Source of the DNA: an uncultured Ectothiorhodospiraceae bacterium
GTDB taxonomy: Bacteria; Pseudomonadota; Gammaproteobacteria; S012-40
Direction of reading: 5' to 3'
Assembly: GCA_945787125.1 (NCBI GenBank)
Contig: CALZHW010000015.1
Coordinates: forward strand, 1 to 40,581
DNA length: 40,581 nucleotides
Positions 1 through 7,417 of the stretch are shown in pieces. The position numbers and the translations under genes were made by a program. The first letter of the stretch is position 1; each line of letters begins with the position of its first letter. The notes beneath the pieces are model-generated. The model was not told the DNA's origin, ran no database searches, and saw only the letters and a list, made by a program, of their open reading frames with translations.

Positions 1-181
1 CATGATTTGTCATGCAGCAAAAACCATGTATGCGATGACCGTAACGAGATATCCCTTGCTGCATTAACAGATAGAAATGATTTCTATCTTCTGCGTTAAA
101 AAAAATATCTTGCCCGCCGTTTCCTCTAAGCATTACATGATAAAAGCCACCGGGGAGATGTATTCTTGGTTTTCTTGCCAT
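1..181 (-). CDS. REP-associated tyrosine transposase, 5' part (cut by window edge)
   Basis: Reading leftwards from an ATG at 181, 60 codons are open up to the edge. The protein starts MARKPRIHLPGGFYHVMLRG and runs to the beginning of the MTNH motif that leads into the HUH histidine pair of the Y1/IS200-like fold. The N-terminal pattern (PG-x2-YHV-x2-RG-N) is the family signature of RAYT single-strand transposases. Catalytic His and Tyr would lie outside the window, so intactness cannot be judged. It differs clearly from the RAYT at 5445-6164, so it is another subfamily. Just upstream of the gene (210-226) is a GCCTGACCC sequence like the ends of such elements. Confidence 0.8.
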   Translation of the reverse strand, partial: MARKPRIHLPGGFYHVMLRGNGGQDIFFNAEDRNHFYLLMQQGISRYGHRIHGFCCMTNH

Positions 182-909
182 GTGGGGAATGTAACATAGA
201 AAAACAAACAACTCAATATTTCAAGCCTGACCCATTTTTCACACATTTTTTCATTAAATCAGGTGAAAATAGTCGGTTAGATGTCGTTTGACGACCATAG
301 GATGGCAAATATTGAATTCCAAGAGCTCGATTTTAAGTTTTCACACAGCCTGGGCCGACAGCGGACGCTCATTACAACAATGACTTGGAAGCAATGGCAC
401 GATTCAAGACCCTGATATTTGCGTATTTTGGTGTTACCAATCCAGAACTACTAACCAGCAGCACAGCAAATGATGGCATAAAACTGAGTTTCAGTCCGAT
501 TGAGGAATCCCAGGCAGGAAATACACTCGCAGACTGGACGCCGCCCGCAGAAAGATAAATAAAGTTGCTTGTCCTAAGCCAAAATAAAGTAACAAGAATC
601 GTAGCTTGCGGAATGCAGGGAGTATTTATCAAACAAACGAATGGGTTACGCTAAAGCTAACCCACCCAATATTTACCTTATAGCAGACCATTACCGTCTG
701 GCTCTATTCAATCACCAGTAAAAAACAATCACTTTCACAACTTCTAGCAGTACTCTACACGGATATCTGTCTCGTCCTCATCAGGTGTTAACGCTAGCAA
801 CATATATTTCTAATGCGTCATTAGCAATATTATGGCACAATATATTTATATCGAAGTCGCCACAAAAACCGAGAGTTTGAGTCAAGAAAAGACAAACGAA
901 GGAGTTGAC
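182..909. other. Intergenic region upstream of the large lipoprotein
   Basis: About 730 bases without a convincing gene. It contains the likely end of the left-hand RAYT element near 210-226. Around 395-420 there is CAAGACCCTGATATTT, which resembles the outer end of the ISKra4-type IS at 36133 (CAAGACCTGACCCTGATATTT in its flank) and may be an old IS-end scar. The stretch 832-909 is open in frame with the lipoprotein, but the real start is at 910. Confidence 0.4.
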
Positions 910-2784
910 ATGAGTCTCAATGAAATGCTGCAAAAATACTTTATTGTTTTAATTCTGTATTCACTGCTGGGTTTGGTGGGATGCGGCGGAGGTTCACAAT
1001 CAAATGGCGATAGTAATTCCCCGACGGACTCTAGCAGTAAAAGTATTGCCATCTCAGGCGAGATTGATATTCCAAATTATAGTGCGAGCAAAACGCTGGT
1101 CTTGGTTAGTGGTTCAAATAATCAATCTTTCTATGCGGGTGCCATCGATCCGGACGAAAAAATTAATATAGAATTTAAAATTCCAGCGACAGAAACCTAT
1201 CTTTTAATTTCGGCAGTCGTTGCCGATAATCCCGAAGCATTTACCATGGCGTTTATCAATCTGGAAGAAGATATCGCCTCAAACAAAACATTCAACAACA
1301 ATAAACTAGTGCGTAAACCTGATTCTCGTGACTCCTCTATTAATTTATTTCCGGTAAGGATTGATGCTGAATCGACTGCAGAAGTTTTGGTGCGTAACAG
1401 CACAGGAAAACTAGGCACTGATGAAGCGGATGTCCTCTCGCCAAACGAACTGGCGGTGAAAAAAGTAATCCAAACCGAACTTTTAAAATCCAATCCACAA
1501 TTCTGCTCTGTTGGTGCACCTCCTGAAGTTAATAGCCAGTTACGTGAGTTATCCAGTAGCCGGGTAGTTACCATCAGGGGTCGCTTCGATGAAATACTCA
1601 GTCAGCCCGATAAATTAAGCTTAGATAAATTAAAAGAAGCGGAACAAATTGCTGCATCAAATGTTTGGTCTGACAATCGGATCCCGATCTGGAATCCTTT
1701 ATCACCCTCGGTTAAATCAGCAAGGGCTGCCATTAAAGCCGTTGCTCCAGACGTCATTACCTTGGATGGATTTGAAATTGGCACTATAAGCTTTAATGAC
1801 CTGGAGCTTATTGCTCAAATTATTATGGATCAGGGTTGGGGTAATTGCCGGGAAAAAGCGATAATGGGCGCCTATATTGCCAGTAGACTCAACGAATTTA
1901 AGCAGGTAGCAATAGTCGGATTTAAAACCACATTAAGCAATCATGCAGTGGCCATTGCCTGCAAAGAGGACAGCAAAGTCTGGGATATCAATGGCTGGTG
2001 GTTTGTTCCAACAACAACCCAGGAAATGAAAGATTATATCAATTACGACGCAGATTGTGTCGTAATTGACCCCTGGAAAGGAGAAACCGTCGCTTTAACA
2101 CCTGAGTATGTCAGCAAGCAAAACTGGAAATTCGTGTTACGCGTGCTTACTGTTGATCTTAAATCTTTGGACGCAAGTCACTCGACAGTGTCTAACCGAT
2201 CCATTAGTTACAAGTCTCAATTAGCTAAAACTTCAGCAGAAGAATCTGATATAAAATTTTGTGCGCCTGATGACTCAGGGGTAAGTAGTTGTGAGTCATT
2301 TGAAATCCCCAAAGAAACATGCCGCTTAAACAAGAACGGAGAATTTGCTTGTGAACCCCTTGCAAATACTGGTGACACTACTAACGTAACTCCCTCAGAA
2401 AAATATTATCTTTTTAAACGATCAGGGAATGGCTATCGGAAAATGTGGGCCGGCTGGGCTAATTCACTCACGGGATACGATTATTTCTTTCTGCATATCT
2501 TAGCCTCAGATTTACAAACTCAGAAAGCAGCTTACTCTCAATTTGAACAAGCCACTACCAATGCCTGTGATAGAGGCCCTGCTCTTTGCCCTTGCCCTCC
2601 TACCCCGGATATTTGGCAATCGGGCAACGTCGAATTGATAGGAAGTTTTAATACTGCTGAAGAGATGGATTCATTCAGATGCGATAATCCACACTATGGA
2701 CCTTATAACCTAATATGCAACATGTGGGAAGTTGATTCCGATCCAAAATATTGGGAACCCATTAATGCCATATGTAGTGGTTAA
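910..2784 (+). CDS. Large lipoprotein with a possible Cys-His-Asp hydrolase-like core
   Basis: Predicted 624-residue lipoprotein of unknown function. The ATG at 910 is preferred over an in-frame ATG at 832 because AAGGAG lies 5 nt before it and the protein then begins with a short N-region, a hydrophobic stretch and a lipobox LVGC (lipidated Cys25). A Gly/Ser/Asn-rich linker and a beta-rich region follow (about 45-170). Residues about 295-400 carry WGNCREKA (Cys313), SNHAVAIA (His345) and WDINGWW/VIDPW (Asp359 or Asp387), in the order and spacing of a papain/transglutaminase-like Cys-His-Asp triad. The C-terminal third is Cys-rich (CDRGPALCPCPP). Upstream and downstream genes are unrelated, so no operon context helps. 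The triad assignment is inference; lipoprotein export is well supported. Confidence 0.8.
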   Translation: MSLNEMLQKYFIVLILYSLLGLVGCGGGSQSNGDSNSPTDSSSKSIAISGEIDIPNYSASKTLVLVSGSNNQSFYAGAIDPDEKINIEFKIPATETYLLISAVVADNPEAFTMAFINLEEDIASNKTFNNNKLVRKPDSRDSSINLFPVRIDAESTAEVLVRNSTGKLGTDEADVLSPNELAVKKVIQTELLKSNPQFCSVGAPPEVNSQLRELSSSRVVTIRGRFDEILSQPDKLSLDKLKEAEQIAASNVWSDNRIPIWNPLSPSVKSARAAIKAVAPDVITLDGFEIGTISFNDLELIAQIIMDQGWGNCREKAIMGAYIASRLNEFKQVAIVGFKTTLSNHAVAIACKEDSKVWDINGWWFVPTTTQEMKDYINYDADCVVIDPWKGETVALTPEYVSKQNWKFVLRVLTVDLKSLDASHSTVSNRSISYKSQLAKTSAEESDIKFCAPDDSGVSSCESFEIPKETCRLNKNGEFACEPLANTGDTTNVTPSEKYYLFKRSGNGYRKMWAGWANSLTGYDYFFLHILASDLQTQKAAYSQFEQATTNACDRGPALCPCPPTPDIWQSGNVELIGSFNTAEEMDSFRCDNPHYGPYNLICNMWEVDSDPKYWEPINAICSG

Positions 2785-2900
2785 CAACAGGCACTATACG
2801 ATTCATCACTGACCTTGCTCATGACTATAGGGCGCAACATTTTTCGTAGTTGCACGGGCATAATGAGTCGTAGTAATCGTTTGTCTCCGATACGGCGCGT

Positions 2901-2929
2901 GAAATAGGGGGAAATAGGGGAAATAGGGG
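2901..2929. repeat. Short tandem repeat, unit gaaatagggg
   Basis: Three consecutive near-identical 9-10 bp units lie between two convergent genes. They are followed at 2955-2970 by TGGGTCTGGGGTCAAATC, reminiscent of the GGGGTCAGACTC ends of the RAYT elements in this window. Probably slippage next to an old element end. Confidence 0.55.
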
Positions 2930-2972
2930 TCAATCCTATTTCATATTATTCAAAATTGGGTCTGGGGTCAAA

Positions 2973-3380
2973 TCATGACGCTTGCACAACGGTGTATTCA
3001 TCAAATTCAATGACAGTTTTATCCGGATCACGAATAAAGATAGCTTTGAATCTATCGGTGGTCATTTCGCCAGAAAGAGGAATTCCAATAGAATCAAGAT
3101 GCTTTTTGGCGCTCTCTATTGACTTCACCCTGTAAGAGATATGAGTAACTCCTGCATGTTTGTCTGATACGTCCATGAGAATGTTTTTCACGGATTTTGC
3201 TGCAACACCCAGTAAATTGATGACATCACCAGAAGACGTGTGGCGTAACAAAATTGGATGACCTTCGTTAAAACCAACGTCTTGTATCATTTCAAATCCA
3301 AGGGATTTGTAGAAGGTAAGTGATGCGTCCTTATCACTAACACGAATTCCCACATGGTCTAGCTTTTCGATATCAAACAT
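2973..3380 (-). CDS. VOC superfamily (glyoxalase/bleomycin-resistance-like) protein
   Basis: 135-residue single-domain VOC protein. The ATG at 3380 is chosen because GGAG sits 6 nt upstream; an upstream TTG at 3422 would add 14 polar residues with no ribosome site. Two beta-alpha-beta-beta-beta modules are visible: LDHVGIRVSDKDASLTFYKS with the first metal-ligand-type His, and GVTHISYRV...IRDPDKTVIEFDEY with the second His and a final Glu. These positions match the H/E metal ligands of glyoxalase I and extradiol dioxygenase relatives. Substrate cannot be told. It is divergent from the LysR gene at 3504 across 123 bp, the classic layout for a LysR protein controlling its neighbour. Confidence 0.9.
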   Translation of the reverse strand: MFDIEKLDHVGIRVSDKDASLTFYKSLGFEMIQDVGFNEGHPILLRHTSSGDVINLLGVAAKSVKNILMDVSDKHAGVTHISYRVKSIESAKKHLDSIGIPLSGEMTTDRFKAIFIRDPDKTVIEFDEYTVVQAS

Positions 3381-3465
3381 TTCGATCTCCAGTGTTTCAA
3401 ATTGATTGTTGTTTACTGACAATCACTATATAACTTTCAATAATGGAACAAAAGATACATAATAT

Positions 3466-3479
3466 GGACGGTATTGTCC
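3466..3479. promoter_or_regulatory. Candidate LysR operator GGAC-N6-GTCC
   Basis: A perfect 4+4 inverted repeat with a 6-nt spacer lies in the middle of the divergent VOC/LysR intergenic region, 24 nt before the LysR start. Position fits an autoregulatory site; the short half-sites make chance possible. Confidence 0.35.
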
Positions 3480-3503
3480 TAAAAATGGAACCATTGGAGC
3501 GAA

Positions 3504-4370
3504 ATGATTGATTTAAATGGAATGAGTGTTTTTGTAGCGGTAGCTGAAGCTGGATCACTAACAGGAGCGGGCGATGCGCTTAATTTGCCTAAATCAACAA
3601 TCAGCCGACGCCTACATTCCTACGAAACAGCGATTGGTGCAACATTATTTCGACGTTCAACACGCTCAATTTCACTAACCGATGCAGGTAAGGAACATTT
3701 CAAGCGCGTACAAACATTAGTTCACGAAGCATCCGAAGCCATTAGTGAAATAACAGATCAATCTCAACAAGCTGCTGGATTGATCCGTGTCTCGGCTTCT
3801 TTGGGCATCGGTGAGAGCTTGCTTGCTCCTATGGTATGGGAATTTCTAAACAAACACCCAAAAGTCAGTGTTGAAATGATTCTCACGGATGATTTCGTCG
3901 ATCTTGTAGCGGACGGTATCGACTTCGCACTTCGCATGGGTGATCTTGAAAATTCGGAGTTGATGGGTAAGTATTTAGGTACGGTAAAACGAGTTTTAGT
4001 CGCCTCGCCCAAATGCCTGAGCCAATACCCCATACCCTCAAAACCCGATGATTTGCGCCGTATCCCCTCGATTGTCACTATACCGACACAAAATTTTTGG
4101 CATTTTGCAAACGGTGAAAGTATCCGAGTCAATTCGCGCATTGCAGCGGGCAATTTTCGCACTGTGTTGGACGCCTGTTTGTTTGGGCATGGTGTGGCCT
4201 CTCTTCCCGAAAAAATTGTAAAACCTCATCTAGAAACAGGGACGTTAATTCAACTTCTCGAAGATACTCCCTTACCTGAGGTTTCCGTTACCGTCGTCTA
4301 TCCGAGGGTAAAACATCAGTCAGCGGCAGCACGAAAGTTCCTCACCGCTTTAGGTAACTTAAGAACATAG
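3504..4370 (+). CDS. LysR-family transcriptional regulator
   Basis: 288 residues, the usual LTTR length. The N-terminal winged helix-turn-helix is clear: FVAVAEAGSLTGAGDALNLP, KSTISRRLHSYE, LFRRSTRSISLTDAG. The co-inducer-binding domain (about 90-288) follows, with IRVSASLGIGESLLAPMVWEF and YPRVKHQSAAARKFL near the end, typical of the large subgroup related to aaeR/dsdC-like regulators. The start has GGAG 6 nt upstream (ATTGGAGCGAAATG). Divergence from the VOC gene at 2973-3380 suggests that gene is its main target. Ligand unknown. Confidence 0.93.
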   Translation: MIDLNGMSVFVAVAEAGSLTGAGDALNLPKSTISRRLHSYETAIGATLFRRSTRSISLTDAGKEHFKRVQTLVHEASEAISEITDQSQQAAGLIRVSASLGIGESLLAPMVWEFLNKHPKVSVEMILTDDFVDLVADGIDFALRMGDLENSELMGKYLGTVKRVLVASPKCLSQYPIPSKPDDLRRIPSIVTIPTQNFWHFANGESIRVNSRIAAGNFRTVLDACLFGHGVASLPEKIVKPHLETGTLIQLLEDTPLPEVSVTVVYPRVKHQSAAARKFLTALGNLRT

Positions 4371-4411
4371 GGTACTACACAAGAGTCGTTAATGCATTTC
4401 AAGAATTCAAT

Positions 4412-4562
4412 GGGGTCAGACTCGATTTGATTTTAGATTTCTGAAATTGCTTCGACCTCCTGTCCCCTCCACGCGCTTTTTGGCTTTACTTGCCTTGAAG
4501 TTAATTTCTCAATTTTTGTTTTAAATCGATCGTCACCCAACACCCATCCCTTATTAGTGACG
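4412..4562 (-). repeat. 3' fragment of a RAYT element (second copy)
   Basis: These 151 bases match the left end of the complete element at 5441-6237: GGGGTCAGACTCGA terminus, then the same C-terminal coding sequence (TTAATTTCTCAATTTTTG, ATCGATCG, CACCCAACACCCATCCCTTAT). Homology stops at about 4562. Everything corresponding to the transposase catalytic part is missing, so it is an inert end fragment in the same orientation as the intact copy 1 kb away. Confidence 0.85.
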
Positions 4563-4585
4563 ACATTAATTAAGCACATAGCTTA

Positions 4586-5245
4586 CTATTGCTTGGTGAT
4601 ACAGAAACCGATATAAGTCTTATCATTACCATGCTCTTCCAGAAACATCTCGAATCGGCCATTATAATCAGCTTCCAGAAGAAGCTTCCACATTGGAAGA
4701 CTGTATTTCCTCCCCAACTTGTAACTTCCGGCTGCAGCAAAAGGGCCGGACGGCATAGGACTGTTTGTAAAGAAGGCGACACCACCATGCACAATGAAAT
4801 CATCGACGCGTTTAATTACTTTCCTTGCAACATCAAGGTCTCCTAGGGTGATCTCTGCAGCTTTCTTTCCTGGTAAGGGGATTCCACCACAAGTACCATT
4901 CAAGGCATGAGTCCCCATGTTCACGTGGTCTGGATGTAAACACGGGCACACCATACTGCGTGCAATTATCACATCAAAGCCGTCTTCCACACACAAGTCA
5001 TCATTAATCCAGTCCCATTTACGCCAATTGACTTTTTCGTCAGTGCCCCCAGGCTTGTCGCCATAGTGTGTGGCGACGACACTGCTTGCATGAAGATCCT
5101 GGCATTTTTCGGCCAAACGCTTAGATTTAGAGGCCCCCTCATCCGAGATGACAAGTACTCGCTTACCAGAAATATTTGCAACTTCAAGCATATGTGGGCC
5201 AGCGATAGTTCCAACTATTTTTTGTGCTGTTATCATATGAGACAT
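4586..5245 (-). CDS. Possible Rossmann-fold (methyltransferase-like) protein
   Basis: 219-residue cytoplasmic protein that I do not firmly recognise. The start at 5245 follows GGGAGAAAAAA. It shows alternating strands and helices: KRVLVISDEGASKSKRLAE (1-50 region), a charged middle, then DGFDVIIARSMVCPCLHPDHVNMG, where a hydrophobic strand followed by RS and a helix resembles motif IV-V of class I SAM-dependent methyltransferases, and a final pair of strands (MFLEEHGNDKTYIGFCI). The usual GxGxG motif is absent, which argues for a divergent or non-catalytic member. It is flanked on both sides by RAYT sequence (4412-4562 and 5441-6237), so it may have been moved or trapped between element copies. 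Confidence 0.6.
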   Translation of the reverse strand: MSHMITAQKIVGTIAGPHMLEVANISGKRVLVISDEGASKSKRLAEKCQDLHASSVVATHYGDKPGGTDEKVNWRKWDWINDDLCVEDGFDVIIARSMVCPCLHPDHVNMGTHALNGTCGGIPLPGKKAAEITLGDLDVARKVIKRVDDFIVHGGVAFFTNSPMPSGPFAAAGSYKLGRKYSLPMWKLLLEADYNGRFEMFLEEHGNDKTYIGFCITKQ

Positions 5246-5440
5246 TTTTTTCTCCCGTATTGATAGTTAAAATTAAAAACTGCTTTTTCGAATTATCGAA
5301 TTACAAAGAAGGATACAAAACGTGTTCTGCTCCCAGTATTCAGTCAAAATCTATGAAACAGATTTGGCAAATGTATATGGTCAGGCTTGCATAGATGCAC
5401 TATGGTTTATAAATATATATCTGCTTTCAGGGGATATCTC

Positions 5441-6237
5441 AGGGTCAGACTCGATTGTTCTTTGATTCCTGAAATTGCTGCGACCTCCTATCCCCTCCAC
5501 GCGCCTTTGGTTTTACTTGCCTTGACGTTAATTTCTCAATTTTTGTTTTAAATCGATCGCCACCCAACACCCATCCCTTATTCGTTGACTCCCTGATCTC
5601 TTGTAGCGTCTTTTCAGCGATACGCGAACGAAATAATTGACGGTAACTTTTTTGTCGTTCTTCAGTCGTTTTGCCTAGCCGCTTATACAACAAATGCGGT
5701 GTGATTAACGCATTTTCTTCTCCTAATGCATTATAGTGATAACTCGACCAGGGATACTCTGACGGATGGTTCGCTAAATGTGCACGTACTGGATTTAGTT
5801 CAATATAACGGTAGCAAGTCAATAAATAACCTAGCGAATCAATCAACGTTGATTTGTAACGACCTTCCCACAAAGTCCCGGTGCGGTGATAGTTATAATT
5901 GAAATATTGAACATAATTTCGCCCTATAGATTGCATAACCTTACTGATACCATCTTCACTATGCGGTGTGATGAGCAAGTGTACATGATTGCTCATTAAT
6001 ACATAAGCGTGTAGCGCACAATCAAATTTCTTGCAGGCATCTTTTAGTTTTTCTAGATAAAAATGATAGTCCGCATCTTGAGCAAAAATAACATCACGGT
6101 TATTCCCTCGCTGAATAACATGGTGCGGTTGCCCTGGAATAACAAATCTCGATAATCTCGCCATACTTTCACCCTGCTTTTCTTATTTAATTATTGATAG
6201 TATAGCTGAAAATAGAGAACCATTCGAATCTGACCCT
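5441..6237 (-). mobile_element. Complete RAYT transposase element with inverted ends
   Basis: Left terminus AGGGTCAGACTCGA (5441-5454) and right terminus TCGAATCTGACCCT (6224-6237) are inverted repeats with 13 of 14 positions matching. They enclose one transposase gene (5445-6164) whose last codons run into the left end. Other copies in the window are the fragment 4412-4562 and the decayed copy 34586-35058. The element is about 797 bp. Confidence 0.8.
5445..6164 (-). CDS. REP-associated tyrosine transposase (RAYT, Y1/IS200-like)
   Basis: 239 residues, full length. N-terminal signature MARLSRFVIPGQPHHVIQRGNN; HUH metal-binding pair in MSNHVHLL (His60, His62); likely nucleophile in RNYVQYFNYNYHRTGTLWEGRYKS (Tyr84 or Tyr87); then YIELNPVRAHLANHPSEYPWSSY, the conserved RAYT C-terminal block, and a basic tail. 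Such proteins nick single-stranded DNA at REP hairpins and are usually domesticated. No frameshift is present and all catalytic positions are there, so this copy could be active and could act on the truncated copies. Start ATG at 6164 with AGGGTG upstream. Confidence 0.93.
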   Translation of the reverse strand: MARLSRFVIPGQPHHVIQRGNNRDVIFAQDADYHFYLEKLKDACKKFDCALHAYVLMSNHVHLLITPHSEDGISKVMQSIGRNYVQYFNYNYHRTGTLWEGRYKSTLIDSLGYLLTCYRYIELNPVRAHLANHPSEYPWSSYHYNALGEENALITPHLLYKRLGKTTEERQKSYRQLFRSRIAEKTLQEIRESTNKGWVLGGDRFKTKIEKLTSRQVKPKARGGDRRSQQFQESKNNRV

Positions 6238-6587
6238 ATTGATTTTATTTAAAAAACGTTGAAATGTAGTTATGCTTGGGTTCATTAGCAGGCTAAATTG
6301 TGCGCAAATGTCACCCGAGTAAATGTCACCAAAAAATACGTTGCTTTTGAACCCAGGCAATATCTATTTGCATAGATGTCTATCAACGGCACATTTTTCG
6401 CTCATAAATGTGTTAATTAATGTAATATGCCAGCCGGTCATGCGTAAATGTCCGCTGTCGGGTCGGCAACAACTACATTTACTATTCATATTGGAACAAC
6501 AACGGACAAGATTAATATTCACATACATTTTTTATACGGCTAGAATGCATGGCGCTATTTAAATGTGCGTGACATTAGGAGGTTAAT
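6238..6587. promoter_or_regulatory. Upstream region of the RsbQ/kinase operon with repeated AAATGTC motifs
   Basis: 350 bases without a credible gene. AAATGTCACC occurs at 6306-6315 and again at 6321-6330 (15-bp period), with weaker versions near 6447 (TAAATGTCCGC) and 6560 (AAATGTGCGTGAC). Repeated short motifs ahead of a signalling operon suggest a regulator binding region. AGGAGG at 6577-6582 is the ribosome site of the operon. Confidence 0.4.
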
Positions 6588-7403
6588 TTGAATATTCTGG
6601 AACGTAACAATGTAAATGTTAAAGGTAGTAACGGCCCTTTGCTGCTTTATGCACATGGCTTTGGTTGCAACCAGACGATGTGGGATCGTGTCTCCACTGC
6701 CTTTGACTCTACACATCGCCAGGTATTGTTTGACTATGTTGGTAGTGGTAAATCTGACTTGGCGTCATTCGATACGAAGCGTTACGCCAGCCTGCAAGGC
6801 TATGCTCAGGATATTCTGGATGTATGTGACGCTCTGGATTTGCGCAATGGTGTGACATTTATAGGGCACTCTGTGAGCTGCAGCGCGGGTTTGCTGGCTT
6901 CTATTGCTCGGCCTGAACTGTTTGATCGTCTGGTTCTACTCGGCCCTTCACCCTGCTTCTTGAACCACGCACCTGAATACCTCGGAGGTTTTGAGCGTGA
7001 AGATCTGGAAGGCCTGTTGGATCTAATGGAACAGAATTACATTGGTTGGGCTAACTATCTAGCCCCGGTGATCTCAGGAGAAGCAGGGGATAGTACTGTT
7101 TCGGGTGAACTATCTAATAGTTTTTGTTCCACTGACCCCTTAGTGGCAAAGGTATTTGCTAGAACTACTTTCTTTTCCGATAACCGTGCTGACCTGCCTA
7201 AGGCATCGCGTCCCTGCCTGATACTTCAACACCTAAACGACACACTGGCGCCAGTGGAAGTGGGCGAGTATGTACATAAACATTTAACAGACAGCACGCT
7301 CAAGATACTGCCTGTTGATGGGCACTGCGCCCACATGAGCCACCCTGCTTTGGTAATTAATGCCATGCGGGAGTATTTTGATCAGCAACTCCCTCGTCAA
7401 TAA
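6588..7403 (+). CDS. rsbQ: RsbQ/KAI2-like alpha/beta hydrolase, signal receptor
   Basis: 271 residues. Start is TTG at 6588: a perfect AGGAGG lies 5 nt upstream and no ATG is near. Residues 19-30 (LLYAHGFGCNQTMW) form the oxyanion region, GHSVS carries the nucleophile Ser95, LNDTLAP carries Asp218 and GHCAHMSHP carries His246. These positions are one residue off Bacillus subtilis RsbQ (Ser96, Asp219, His247), and the DYVGSGKSD segment is typical of RsbQ and of the plant D14/KAI2 receptors. RsbQ-type proteins work with a PAS-domain partner to report a small hydrophobic molecule. Here the partner is the kinase at 7418, 14 nt downstream, almost certainly co-transcribed. The ligand is unknown. 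Confidence 0.93.
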   Translation: MNILERNNVNVKGSNGPLLLYAHGFGCNQTMWDRVSTAFDSTHRQVLFDYVGSGKSDLASFDTKRYASLQGYAQDILDVCDALDLRNGVTFIGHSVSCSAGLLASIARPELFDRLVLLGPSPCFLNHAPEYLGGFEREDLEGLLDLMEQNYIGWANYLAPVISGEAGDSTVSGELSNSFCSTDPLVAKVFARTTFFSDNRADLPKASRPCLILQHLNDTLAPVEVGEYVHKHLTDSTLKILPVDGHCAHMSHPALVINAMREYFDQQLPRQ

Positions 7404-7417
7404 GGGAGTTGCTATTC

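Noticed and set aside
372..632. 86-codon open frame on the minus strand
   Set aside because: No ribosome site, Ser/Leu-rich sequence without pattern, lies in an intergenic region with IS-like scars.
832..909. N-terminal extension of the lipoprotein
   Set aside because: The ATG at 910 has AAGGAG at the right distance and starts a standard lipoprotein signal; the extension would block it.
6323..6562. 79-codon plus-strand frame before the RsbQ gene
   Set aside because: Unlikely composition, begins inside the AAATGTCACC repeats, no ribosome site.
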